Shown here: piece by piece, positions 42,888 through 53,699 of the stretch | Layout: the number at the start of each line of letters is the position of its first letter | Position numbering within the stretch: position 1 is the first letter of the stretch | NCBI RefSeq assembly: GCF_963678635.1 | Contig: NC_087070.1 | Location: forward strand, 43,138,988-43,198,987 | Length of the DNA: 60,000 bases | Origin: Symsagittifera roscoffensis | Taxonomy: Eukaryota > Xenacoelomorpha > Acoela > Convolutidae | Direction: 5' to 3' | The notes under the pieces: generated by a model | Told to the model about the DNA's origin: nothing | What the model saw: the letters and a program-made list of their open reading frames with translations, nothing else | The model's database searches: none | Program-made: the position numbers and the translations under genes

Positions 42888-44689
42888 GCCGCCAACTTGG
42901 ATCACTACACCGATCAAATTCCCACCCAACCAATCTTACCTCTCCAATCCCAATAATACCACTTTTTGCTTTTCCGCCACCCGATTTTCCATCTAGTAAT
43001 GTAACATCAGGCATGAATTCCGACACTAATTCACACATCTCAGTTTTATATTCCATCTCACAACTCAATAACCCGAATATTGAAACCCCCGATGAATTTG
43101 CCGACTCAGAACCATCCCCATCCAATAATTTTCATTACTCTTCTAATTTTTCTCAACCCCCTTTTCAACCCATATTATCCAATAACCCTGACCCAATCAC
43201 CCCCACACCCTCTTATGCTTCCCAAGTTACCCCAACCTACTCCTCATACCATTCTGACCAATCATCTCATTCTCCAGACACCCCCCGAATCTCCCCAGAG
43301 CTAGATAACTTTATTACCCTTCAACAACAACCCTACCACCTTAATACCCCAACCATAAACCAAATCTCCTCCACGATAAATTCATCCAACCCCCCTACCC
43401 CTACACCCTCTTCAAATTATACTGAATCATTAGCACCATCATCCACATCAACTGAATCTTCACTCAACACTAATAGAGCTTACCGCACTTTTAAAAGAAA
43501 GTTCCCCAACCATCCTTTCCCAGCAAAACCAGGAACAGCCCGTGAATACATCAACCACCCCAAGCATACTAACACAAAAGAATTTTTAGCCATCACCTTA
43601 CCCTCATTCCCACAATACACCTTAAACACCCCCCACGACACTAACGAAACACGCAACTTCGTAGATGAATACGTTTTATTGCCCACTCTCCCTTGGACCT
43701 CATATTATCATTTTACTAACCCTCTTTGCTTACCATTATCTAACACTCACATCGATATAGAACGAAATACGGACATGCTATATCGACTCACTACACCACT
43801 AACACCTAGACAATTTACTTACGTTGGATATAAAAAATCACTAAAAACACACACTGCACCTAGAGCTAACGAATATACACTCGAATACTATGATCACAAC
43901 ATCATCAGAGCTAACCAAGATCAATTCTTAGACGACGATCGCTTCGCTAATCCACAAATTACCGAGAAATTTTTCATCAAGACACCATATACATTCACAC
44001 TAAACATCTTCGACCGAAAGTTTGATCACATTATTTCAGAAGCACTAACAGACACACAAGCATACGAAAGTTTTAAAGAACGCTTCCAAATATTTTCACT
44101 AACCTTTCATTTCCTTGCACCACACGAAAGAGATTTACACTGCTCACACGATATTATGTTGCGCACTAAACAAACCCACACATATAGTTATTATCGCTTC
44201 ATCCAAAATCACTTTGACCTACACACACCCTCTAGACAACCACACCATCGTTTTCAATTCATTAATTCCAAATACACTTCACCATTTTTTCTAAATTTCA
44301 CATATTGTATTAAAGACACTAACCTCCATGGTATTCTTCGAAATTATGACCCCATAACCCAAATGTACATCTTCTGTCCCCTAACCAAGACCTTCAACGC
44401 CGAAGAATCCCGACCCTTCCTTATCCCGCACGAGTTTGTACAACCTATAGAAATCCCAATTTTAGAATTCATCCACAACACTAAATTCAATCACAAATTA
44501 TATAATCTAATCCAAAACACACCTTATGAGTTTGCAGTTGGCACTGAAGAACTAACCACTATTAAAGCACTTCAATTGCTTTGGCCACTGCTTCAGACTA
44601 AAAATATCATCCGCATCTTAGCTAAACTACTAACAACTTCAGAACTAATTCACGACATCTTCCCCCACGGTTTTTTCCCCGACGACTAA
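42884..44689 (+). CDS. Post-env protein, 601 aa (unknown)
   Basis: The ATG overlaps the env stop (ATGA at 42884-42887), so it may be translated by termination-reinitiation or from its own spliced message. Residues about 1-190 are Ser/Pro/Thr/Asn-rich and probably disordered. The rest, from about RTFKRKFPNHPF onward, looks folded, with many His, Phe and Tyr and few Cys. There is no signal peptide or membrane segment and no family I recognise. Unlike the A-rich frames upstream, its codons are C-rich (many CCC, ACC, CAC), which points to a separate origin or different constraint. A canonical intron begins 3 nt after its stop. Confidence 0.8.
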   Translation: MSRQLGSLHRSNSHPTNLTSPIPIIPLFAFPPPDFPSSNVTSGMNSDTNSHISVLYSISQLNNPNIETPDEFADSEPSPSNNFHYSSNFSQPPFQPILSNNPDPITPTPSYASQVTPTYSSYHSDQSSHSPDTPRISPELDNFITLQQQPYHLNTPTINQISSTINSSNPPTPTPSSNYTESLAPSSTSTESSLNTNRAYRTFKRKFPNHPFPAKPGTAREYINHPKHTNTKEFLAITLPSFPQYTLNTPHDTNETRNFVDEYVLLPTLPWTSYYHFTNPLCLPLSNTHIDIERNTDMLYRLTTPLTPRQFTYVGYKKSLKTHTAPRANEYTLEYYDHNIIRANQDQFLDDDRFANPQITEKFFIKTPYTFTLNIFDRKFDHIISEALTDTQAYESFKERFQIFSLTFHFLAPHERDLHCSHDIMLRTKQTHTYSYYRFIQNHFDLHTPSRQPHHRFQFINSKYTSPFFLNFTYCIKDTNLHGILRNYDPITQMYIFCPLTKTFNAEESRPFLIPHEFVQPIEIPILEFIHNTKFNHKLYNLIQNTPYEFAVGTEELTTIKALQLLWPLLQTKNIIRILAKLLTTSELIHDIFPHGFFPDD

Positions 44690-44692
44690 CAG

Positions 44693-44771
44693 GTAAGTAT
44701 GAATTAAATGAATATAACTAACTAATTAAAATATTAAAAAACTCACCATACTTTATCCATGTTTTCTTTAG
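44693..44771 (+). other. Candidate 79-nt spliceosomal intron
   Basis: CAG|GTAAGT at 44690-44698 is a perfect donor, CTAACTAA near 44717-44724 fits a branch point, and TTTTCTTTAG ends at 44771. The stop of the 601-aa ORF lies 3 nt upstream of the donor, so the spliced message would not place the junction far enough downstream to trigger decay. After the acceptor a frame of about 35 codons (ending at the TAA at 44878-44880) looks protein-like (Ser, Asp, Lys-rich) and may belong to an alternatively spliced product. Confidence 0.7.
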
Positions 44772-44902
44772 ATTTTTCGCCTTCATCCGACGATCACCTA
44801 CAAAAACCACAAAAGACAAATAAAAATCGCAAATTTCATCAAACAGATTTCAAAAATTCTATTAATCTCTTACACTTATAAATTTATAAATTTAATACCA
44901 AT

Positions 44903-45040
44903 GCAGTAAATTCATTTCTAAAATTTTCCCCACAAGCAGTAAATTTAATTATGATGAAAATTTGTAACTTAAAATTCCCCCATAACTAGCAGTAAATTTC
45001 CAAATTCTATGCAGTAAATTAATAAAATGCAATTGCAGTA
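44903..45040 (+). promoter_or_regulatory. Four GCAGTAAATT decamers
   Basis: GCAGTAAATT occurs at 44903-44912, 44936-44945, 44989-44998 and 45011-45020, with a partial GCAGTA at 45035. Spacing is irregular (33, 53, 22 nt). In a non-coding 3' region this suggests a protein or RNA-binding motif cluster, for example for export or stability. Function inferred. Confidence 0.5.
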
Positions 45041-45544
45041 CTAACCTTTTGATATTTTCATTCATTCGCACAGAAATTCTATCCACACTCACACAGCTCG
45101 CCCACGAAGAATTGTTTAAAATAATGAATTTCAGTTTCAAGTTTTCACACTCAACAACTCTAACATATAATAACATGTTTCAAACTTTCCTTTAACCCGG
45201 TTGGAAAGGAATCATATACTAAACAAAACTAACCAACGCAGCTTACTAAATACCACAAATCATAGAATAACAGCATGACTAAGAAAAGGAAACCAACGGT
45301 ACCCAAACCGGATTAACCCAGTTTAAAACTGGATAATTTATTCTTTTGAAGACTATTATAAAGTCTAAGAAAGAAATAATAAAACACAAAAAAGTCGAAA
45401 GACAAACCCATACCACAAACAATTTGATTTTTGAAAAAAGGACACAACCAACAAAACATAAGTAAGACCACAACAAACCCAACATAAAACGTTGTCACAT
45501 AACAGGACCCCTCACAAAAACCGCATGAAATCATACTCCCACTC

Positions 45545-45622
45545 CTGGCCTAACCCACCAGGAAGGACGTCCTGAGCATGCTCTATAGCCGGCCTAACCC
45601 ACCGCGCTACATCCACGCTTTG
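45545..45622 (-). repeat. tRNA-like module inside the retroelement
   Basis: On the minus strand GGATGTAGCGCGGTGGGTTA is an A-box/D-arm-like sequence, followed by GCCGGCTATAGAGCATGCT. It is related to 7585-7680. A B-box is not clear. Likely a captured or inserted SINE fragment, or a retained cis-element. Confidence 0.4.
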
Positions 45623-46304
45623 TGACCACACCACTATTTTTAATAAGAGCTACTCAAGTGTGAGTAACTCTTCAAAATAACCGAACTAAAACAAAAAGCT
45701 TTTGTGAAAACAACTAACTAAAATCATTATTAAAAAATATTAAACTAATAAAAGTTTTATAAAATGTAAAATCACATGATGCAATATATAGATCAGAATA
45801 CAACACCAAGGACGAACATCAAAAGACAAGACGACCCCACTACACTCGAGAGAGAATGACCAACTACAATCGATATGCCGCTCACAATCACAACTCAAAG
45901 GATTTAGAGTACGACTTGACCTCGCAGAAAAGGACTTCATTGAACTAGACCAATGACCACCTCGATGTTCAAGTATACGTACAGATCCGAGTAACCAGGC
46001 ATCCCCTCCACGCACAATCTCCACGCCATTCCCAAACTAGATCATACACAAAAGAAGTTCTCCACGCAGAACAGAAAAACCTGACATAGCAAACCATTCT
46101 GAAATCAGATTTGAGTTTGTTGCGAAGACTTAGTCGTTGTCACTAGAAGACACAACGTCTTATGTCTCTAACTCCAGCTTCCTGGAACTTCTTTAACAAA
46201 AAGGAAACAGAAGAAATAAGATGTTCGCCAAACACCAACTTCCATCATCCATCCTTCGAATTGCAAAAGAACTATTCTAAAAAACTCTGTAAAACCCGGA
46301 TGGG

Positions 46305-46714
46305 TGGAACCTGATCTAAACTACATTTTATGATTGGATAAATTAAATGTTTTACCAATGTAAGGTATTTAATATTAACCAATCATGATCCATCTAACTA
46401 ACAACCCACTTATTTGTAAGTGCTGAAGTTACTTGTAATTTCAGCACCAGAGAGATTTGAATTTAACTTAGAAATTAGTTGGACTCTCCCGAGCACTTCA
46501 GCAGCCGCAATAAACCAGTATACCCTAGATCTATTGAGCCTAGCAGAGACTAGTTAAACAACCTGAGACTAGATAGTATAAGAGTAAGATTAGGATCGGT
46601 ATTAGACTAAGAAGTTGCACGAATCTATCCGGCCGAAAATAAGATAGCGTGACGAGCAGACGGTGTACCCTATCCGAAATTACTCTATGAGTTATACACT
46701 CCAGTCATAACTCA
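46305..46714 (+). repeat. 3' LTR, 410 bp
   Basis: Same length as the 5' LTR and no difference found when read base by base. AATAAA at 46509-46514 would be the polyadenylation signal of the genomic RNA. Followed by GAAG. Confidence 0.95.
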
Positions 46715-46718
46715 GAAG
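46715..46718. other. Target site duplication, right copy (GAAG)
   Basis: Matches 27795-27798. The empty site would read ...AATTAC-GAAG-TTTTTCC... Confidence 0.9.
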
Positions 46719-49259
46719 TTTTTCCGAATTTCGGTAGTCAAAACAAGAAGCATCACCTTGAAATATATCTGCAAGAAATTGCTTTTTCATGTATAAAAAT
46801 TCCTTTTCGTTTTGTTTTGAAATGGAGGACGATCTATGAACGACTATTAAATTTTTTCTAAACTATGGTCAACAATTGAGGCTCAAGAAAACTATTCATA
46901 GACATTTTGGTGGCAACATGGAACCAACTTGTGTGTGTTTGCAAACCATGAGTGGCGTTTTGGCAGTCGAAATTATTAAAATGCTTTGAAAATAGACATT
47001 TTTAAACAAAAACATTGATTGACCTCAAAATTTGCCAAACCGAACGCTTATTCCCATCGATGTAATTACAAGCCATTTTATAAGTTTATGGGTAAATTTT
47101 AAACAAAAAATAAAGAGCGGAAAAATACTGAAAACTAATTCAACTTAATATACCTTTTTGAGGCGGCAAGCTGTTCAAGACAATTAAAGTTTTCGGTAAA
47201 TACGGTCAACAATTGAAGATATCTTTTTGCACAGCATGGTCAATTTAGTCCAGCAGATTATGTTAACAAAACAATAAGTTTTATATTTTAGTTTCTTGCT
47301 TTTTTTCTACAAAAAAAATTGTTTTCAAAATAAAACTTTCATTATGTTAAACCTGAACACAAATGTTAGTTTTTTAATATTTGATTGGTTTGAGCGGTAG
47401 TGAAATTTACCGCGTCAAAAAAGAAACATATGCTTTCGGTTTGCAAAAAAAGGCAAAAATTTTTGTGATCATAACTTCACAAGGAAAATTTTATGAAGTC
47501 AATCTTAGACTCTTATAAGCAAGAATTATCAATAATTTAGTTTTAAGAAATCAATTAATTTTGATCCCACGCCTAACAAAATTTGTTTTTTTTTCTGTCG
47601 AAAATTTTTTTTTCTATTCAAAACTTTCCGACTGAACTTTTTAACAAATTGTTTAAATATAGCAATAATTTTCAATTCAAATTATTCTCAGTATTTTTCT
47701 TAATCAAGAATTTTTATGGGAAGAAAATTCTGCTTGAAAGCAACAACCTCATGTTTTCTAGACAAACGCGTAAGCCACTTACACCCAACCCCTGATTGTT
47801 CACAACTGTCGTAACAGCCGATTTTAGGTTGTTTTTTTTTTAAATAAAAGGGTATAGGTTGCCCGGTGAACAGATTACAGATTAGCCTACAAACATTTTG
47901 TTTCGATAATTAAATAGAAAATATATAACAAGTCTGCTTGTAAAAAAAAATCAACAAGTCTGCTTGCATATCAAGGAAAACCCTTAATGTTCTGACAGCA
48001 CTTAACTCGAAAACAAACGGAAAAATTTTGTTCAAGTGCCAACCTTTGAGTAGAAATATAACGACCAACTATAAATGGCCTCCTCAGTTCATTTTGGAAA
48101 GATTCTGAGTGCAGATAATTTGTCACGAATTATTGAAACCATCGACATATTATTTTAGCAGTCATACTATCCGCATTTTAATCTTGTGCAAGCATATTTG
48201 CTTGGCAATCCAACGAATTCCGAATTGATAACCGTGATTTAACAAAAAACACCCCAAGCGTAAAATAATCTTCATTTTCTTCGAAAATTGGAAAAAGAAT
48301 AAGATTCGGTTGTCTAAGTTTAAAGAAAATCAGTGACAAACTTTGATGGGCACGGTCCATTATGAAGACAAACTGTGCATAAAGTGGAGCAGGTTTTTAT
48401 GTGCGAGGTCACTGGAATTCAGAGATGAGTTTTTATACATGTCAAAGTTTTGTCAAGACACTCAAAGGAAACATAAGACCAAAAAACATTTGATCTTATT
48501 GCGGATTTTGCTTACAATAACAAAATACATAGCTTTGCCTCACCATGTTAATTGAAAGCGAGCAGCATGGAAAGCGGGCACCCCGAAAAGATGAGAGAAG
48601 ACAAATTAACCAACCGTTTTGATCTTTCTGTCAGCCTGAGATAAGGAAAATTGGATGCAAAGTTAGCTTTAAAGTTCGTAAATTTTCTTGAACCAAAATT
48701 TTGGTCAAATAAATTACCACACAGGGCCAGTTTTTCCCAATTGACCTTCACAATAGGCCCGAAAACAACAAGAAGAATGATATATGGAGAGCGCTTATAG
48801 ATCATAAGCGTCCAAAAAATCTATTAAACCAGTTTGGGTTATCATGCTGTATCAAGAAAGAAGTTTCATTCTTTATTACTGATTGTTTGTAAAAGGTCCA
48901 ATCAGATAGATATCCAACAGAACCAAACTTAATTGGCTAATGATCAGATAACGAAGTGTTTATCATAGGCATCACTTTTTTTGTATAAATTTTACTCAAA
49001 ATTGGCATCAAAGAAGATGAAAGATTCATATGCCGAAAGTTGTTACAAAAAATTGAAATTTTTCTCATGAAAAAAGTCACAATTGTTTGAGAGGAACTCA
49101 CAGATAATAATTAAGAATCTGGGATGATAGCGCCAATTTTTGCAGCACCCATACAACTTCTGAGCAAAAAATTATTCAGAAATATTAGAAAATTTATATG
49201 CTTTTTAGTTGTTACAATTAATCCTTAGTGATCGTAGTTCAATTGTTTTTCTGAGGTAA
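46719..49259. other. Old non-coding sequence with R1 relics
   Basis: No supported gene. A decayed R1-like end lies near 47930-48000 (two ACAAGTCTGCTTG words, then CCCTTAATGTTCTGACAG). Frames of 60-85 codons at 47583-47795, 48178-48360, 48343-48555 and 48548-48805 show no domain. Confidence 0.5.
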
Positions 49260-49550
49260 TCAACCCAGTTCATCTTAATTGTTTTAACCCTTATTTGTCA
49301 CCATAGTGTCATGTCGTCTTAAAATCCCGTTGTCTTATTTACCTAGCTCCGGTCGATCTGCTATTACTCTACAATGGGTGATTCTTGGCGGTGAATTATC
49401 TCAAAACTGCCAGAACTTGAGATGAAACAAATTTTCCGACAGTGCTTTAAAGTTCTGTTGTCCTTTTTACCTTTGCTGTTATCTTTATCAAAACCTCCAG
49501 AACTTGGGATGAAATTTTATAGTGCTTCAAAGCTAAATTATGCATACAGA
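49260..49550 (+). repeat. Diverged repeat pair, copy 1
   Basis: Aligns with about 50765-51015. Shared blocks are ATCCAGTTCATCT-type, ACTTATTTGTCA, TAGTGTCATG-CGTCTTAA, TTTTACCTAGC, CAATGGGTG, ATCTCAAAACT-CCAGAACTTG and GCTTCAAAGCTAA. Identity is roughly 70-75% by eye. Origin unknown. Confidence 0.65.
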
Positions 49551-50730
49551 ATAGACCAATCGTAGATTAGGTCACATAAGTAAAATTTTTCTTCAAATTA
49601 TAAATTTTTGTTTTGTCCGGATTACATTGGATCAAACTCGAGCTGTATGGAAATCTGGCCTTCTCCGACCCATAATGTTAACAATGGCACTTTCGACATG
49701 TACAGTTTAGACAAAACATTTTGACCAAGTTTTTTGGACTTTGTACAAGTCAGTCGCATCAGACAGAGATGAAGGAAGTTTATATATAAAATCAGCTTTG
49801 AATTTTAGAAGTTTTATATACATAGATTTGGGTCCCTGATAAGTTTTTGCTCAAGGCGAATAATTCATATGGCCTTCATAATAGGCCTAAGAATAAACCA
49901 AATAAATATATTTATAGCGTTTATCTTTTTAGATTTAAGATCAATGAATTCATCAAAAAAGTCACTTTTGATATTTTTGTCACCATGCTGTGCTCCTTGA
50001 ATAACTCTACTCCATCAAAAAAGAGATGTCCGGTTTTTATCTTAAGAGTTTGTAAAAAGAACAATCAAACAAAAAACACCAAATTTGAATAGCTATTTGA
50101 AGAAAACTTACTGAAAATTGGCTTCAAAAAGGGATAAAAAAGAAAAAACCCTGAATGTTCCGACTGTCCCTTAATTCATATCAAATAGTTTTTGTGAACA
50201 AATTTTTGAAAACTTATAGATTTTGGACAATATCTAAGTAAAAAAATTTGAGTCGTACGAAATTAATGCGACAAATTAAGTTGCCTTAATTCAAAATGAA
50301 AGATGTTGTTGTGCGGGATAACTTGCCACGCATAAATAATTCGCGTTACGCTCTCAGCATTATGAATAAACTCTTCAAGGCGCGCATGATTTAGTCCAGA
50401 ACATGGAACATTTGGCAATTTTCAAACCCCCAGAACTTAAGAAAAAAATAATCGGAGGTGAAATATCTTTTTGCATATGAACTCAGGAAGTCGATATCTT
50501 CATTGGGGAATAAAAAATTTTTGTTGAAATTTGTTATGATTTCGATCGGTGGAAATTGACTGAATAAAAACAGCACCGAGCATAAATATTCCGTTTTCTT
50601 CGAAAATCAGAACAAGCAGAATGTTGTTAAAGAAAAGTTGAAAAAAAAATTTCTGAAAGAAACCAAAAATAGTTGAGATGACTTTATGGAAAACTTTAGC
50701 AATCTTGCATGGGAGACCATTTTGCAGCAC
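49551..50730. other. Old non-coding sequence
   Basis: No supported gene. Fragments of the R1 ends lie near 50148-50175 (CCTGAATGTTCCGACTG) and 50550-50615 (GAGCATAAATATTCCGTT). Frames at 49847-50092 and 50391-50576 show no domain. Confidence 0.5.
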
Positions 50731-51016
50731 TAAGAAAACCTCTTTAATTTTAGTGAGTTCATCAATCCAGTTCATCTGTATCTCTTTAGTTTTAGTGAGT
50801 TCGTCAATCCAGTTCATCTGTAATGTTTCACGCTTATTTGTCAACTTAGTGTCATGCCGTCTTAAGGTTCTGATGTCTGTTTTACCTAGCAACGGTTGCA
50901 CTGCTATTATTCTTCAATGGGTGGGTTTTTGTGGCAGTTTATCTCAAAACTACCAGAACTTGGAAAGAAATTTTTTCCGATATTGCTTCAAAGCTAATTT
51001 GTACACACAAAAATAG
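50731..51016 (+). repeat. 42-bp tandem pair and diverged repeat copy 2
   Basis: TTTTAGTGAGTTCATCAATC and TTTTAGTGAGTTCGTCAATC are parts of two adjacent ~42-bp units (50738-50822). They lead into the second copy of the repeat at 49260-49550. A 133-codon minus frame (50500-50901) and a 112-codon plus frame (50678-51016) cross this; the minus frame simply translates the tandem pair twice and is not taken as a gene. Confidence 0.65.
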
Positions 51017-51929
51017 CTAACAATGACTAAAAAAATTGAAATGACTTAAGAATATTAAGGCTTTTAAAACAATTAATTAATTGCTGGTTATTTTATCTAA
51101 ATTTTTTGTCATTCAAAAATAAAAGATTCAATTTCAAGGAAAACTGACTATGTAGTTCCAGGTTTTTGGAGCAATTAATGGTTATTGGCGGTCTGTTTTA
51201 AAGTTTTTAAATCACAAAAAGTTTCATGTCAAATGAAAAATTGTTCCACAATAAATTATATGTTGTTAGGTTAAGAAAGGTTAAGATATTGCTAAAATGA
51301 CATAGTTTAAGACGCTATTTTTTCAATTCTTGTGCGGCAACGCAAATACATACAACTTGTTGATTGGCTCTCAAAACAACCAAATTTAACTAAAGCTAGG
51401 TCTTTGTTGCCATTTATTTAAATTTTTGGAGCCAAAATGACTGCTCTTGTCAGAACGTAGCCCTGAGAGTCTCGACTTAATGACTATGAAATAGTTTAGA
51501 AGTTTGAAAATTAATAAAATTAAAAAAGAAACATAAAAAAACCTGTTATTTTTTTCTCCACTTGTTATAAAGCAAATGAAGCATTTAGCTTCTATTAAAA
51601 TATTAATGGGAACATAATCAGCTTGCGTCATTATGATTTGGAACTTTTACTAAACCGGAATAAATTGCCACACGATTTATGTGATTTATTAGCACGAACT
51701 AAATTCCGCGCTGAATATCCCAAACTGGCCATTACAAACCCCCAAAACATGAGTAGTCAATTCGAAAGTAATTAATAACTAAAACGGAAGCTCCAAAAAA
51801 AATTTTTTTATCCTGACCATGCTTTGAAAATGTCGATTGTGACTTCAGTTGTCTGGAACAATAGTTGCTAACAAACTATGGTGGAGATTTCGAGAAATTT
51901 TTTTTTTCATAAAAATTCCCGGACACTCA
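51017..51929. other. Non-coding stretch
   Basis: No gene seen. A decayed R1 end lies near 51440-51480 (GACTGCTCTTGTCAGAACG then GCCCTGAGAGT). Confidence 0.5.
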
Positions 51930-52470
51930 CCCGGGTTGACCTTCATATATCAAGAATGCTAGTCCAGAGAACTAAGACTATGATAAAATACTAGTCACAC
52001 AATGTTAAGACAATTTGCTAAATTGGTTCATCGAATTTACAAAGTACTTGTTTTTTGTTTTGACATAAAATTCAGTGAATCGTACTAAAAAAAAAAGAAT
52101 TCGTTTTTGTGAAAAAAAGCTAGTCATACATTTTCCAATATTAAAATTGTATGACTAGCATTTTTGATGGCGACAACAAACATCGATTTTTGTACTCAAA
52201 CAAACATTTTTCAAAAAAAATTAACTGCATGCAAAAAAATTTTTTTTGGGTGCATAACGTAGTCCTGAATACACTAATATTGGATTTTTGCTTCCTTTTC
52301 GCCCAATAACTTTTTTGCAAACGCTAAAAACTCTTATTTAGTTGGTGTGGCATGTTTATATGCCTTGATTAAGGTCTGATAAGTTAAAAATTCTAATTTT
52401 AAAAATAATTGTCGTTGAAATTTTGTGCCAAAATTTAAAAGTTTGATAATTTTGTTACATTATTTCTGAA
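51930..52470. repeat. CCCGGG-ended repeat family, copy d
   Basis: Starts CCCGGGTTGACCTTCATATA and contains GGCATGTTTATATGCCTTGA and ATAACGTAGTCCTGAAT, shared with the other copies (the latter with ATAACGTAGTCCCGGATG at 13262). The right end is not identified. Confidence 0.65.
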
Positions 52471-52846
52471 CCAAAATGAACCAAAAATTTTGGTTCATTC
52501 TATAGTTGTCTTAAAAAATGATATTCTATCTCAGCATTTTCGCAATAAGGGATTAATTGTAACCTGGAAATTGAAACAGTAGAAGGAAACAAAATTTGAC
52601 TGTTCTCCTGTTTTGATTGTCAATTACAGCATTCAATTTCATTTTTTATAGAAATGCTTGCGATCGTAGTATAAAATTTATATAAATTTCAAGAATAATT
52701 GTAATCTGAGCTATTTGAATTAATACTTTTTAAAAAAACACGCGCAAATTGTAAAAATTAAAAGTCATATTCCGATTGAAACTATTCATGATATGAGTAA
52801 TTTTCTACACAAATAACTTAAATCGTGACTTTTCTCACGGGGGGCG

Positions 52847-53197
52847 GGTAGAATTGCAGAATTCGAACAAAAGTTGATAGAGCTTGATCAAACTCAGTGG
52901 TGATCACAATATCCAAGACATTCTCTCTATATGTCTTAAATTATCATCTTCTTGTTGCCAGAAGTCATAAGTTATAACATATAACATCGTGATCAAACCC
53001 CGGTGAATCAATTAATCATGAAATGGAATTTACCGGCGTTTGATCACATGTTACATGATAAAACTTGTGACTTCTGGCAACAAAAAGATGATAAATTAAG
53101 TCAGATAGAGAAAGAGTCTTAGAAATTGTGGCGACCACTGGTTTCAGACTCTGTCAATTTTTGTTCGAAGTCTGAGTCTGGCAATTCAACCCTCTTA
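52847..53197. repeat. Diverged fold-back inverted repeat, ~170-bp arms
   Basis: Left arm about 52850-53018 and right arm about 53025-53197. Both arms hold TTGTTGCCAGAAGTCA, a TATCATCTT-type block, GTGATCAAAC-CCGGT and a TTCGAACAAAA block, in opposite orientations. Identity is about 80% by eye, so it is older than the fold-backs at 18617 and 20421. The spacer is only a few bases. Confidence 0.8.
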
Positions 53198-53283
53198 GAA
53201 AAAATTTCACAACCTAATTGACCAAGTCAAGCCTACCACTGGTAGCTCACAATGCCAACTTTTAAGGCCTCACCCTCACAGAC

Positions 53284-53609
53284 AGTAGCGGACTTTGGGG
53301 GGGGGGGGGGGACGCCCCCTCCCTCCTCAGGGATTTAACCCCCTGCCGACCCAAAGAGTCCCCCTTTGTACTATTTTGAGATGCCCGTTTTTGGCTGACT
53401 GGACCTTGAAATTTTTCTAAAGGCGCTTTCTGCGCCAATTTTTACTAATTTTGTGGGGTAAGCGCGCGCCGAAAAAACGCCTTTTTTGGCCTTTTTTCAA
53501 AAATTTGCCTGCGGCGCAGAAAATTTGGTCTATTAGGGTCTTTATAGTGGTTTGGGAGAGCTCAGAAAATAAATTTGGTCGACCTAAAAATAAAGGAAAA
53601 TCCGCCCCC
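53284..53609 (-). mobile_element. hAT-like MITE with both ends
   Basis: Starts CAGTAGCGGACTTTGGGG and ends GGAAAATCCGCCCC. It contains CCCCTGCCGACCC, GCCAATTTTTACTAATTTTG, GCGCGCGCCGAAAAAACGCC and GCCTGCGGCGCAGAAAA. Opposite orientation to the copy at 23133. The 69-codon frame at 53451-53660 runs out of it and is incidental. Confidence 0.7.
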
Positions 53610-53699
53610 CATACTGCACCTCAGTCTGCTCGGCCAAGTTTCTCCGCTAATAGTTCATAAAAAGTACTTAAACGTTGATAGTTAGTTTTTTCTAAATTT

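Larger units (their letters stand above)
44772..46304 (+). other. 3' non-coding region of the retroelement
   Basis: About 1.5 kb without a supported ORF. It holds the GCAGTAAATT cluster and a tRNA-like module. The end just before the 3' LTR is CCCGGATGGG, with no long polypurine tract at the usual position. A purine-rich run with AAAAAGGAAACAGAAG lies at about 46198-46218, some 90 bp upstream. Confidence 0.6.
27799..46714 (+). mobile_element. Giant env-bearing Ty3/gypsy-type LTR retroelement
   Basis: An 18,916-bp element with TG...CA LTRs of 410 bp at each end and a 4-bp target duplication GAAG (27795-27798 and 46715-46718). Pol order is protease, RT, RNase H, integrase, with a GPY/F module after integrase; this order and module place it with Ty3/gypsy (Metaviridae) rather than Copia or BEL/Pao. 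It carries a signal-peptide envelope-like ORF and at least five further frames, two of them upstream of gag. The LTRs appear identical and the large frames are intact, so insertion is recent. Typical gypsy elements are 5-9 kb, so this is two to three times the usual size. The plus strand is A-rich and G-poor through most of the coding part. Confidence 0.96.

Noticed and set aside
50500-51016. 133-codon minus and 112-codon plus frames
   Set aside because: Both cross the 42-bp tandem pair; the repeated peptide in the minus frame simply reflects the DNA repeat.
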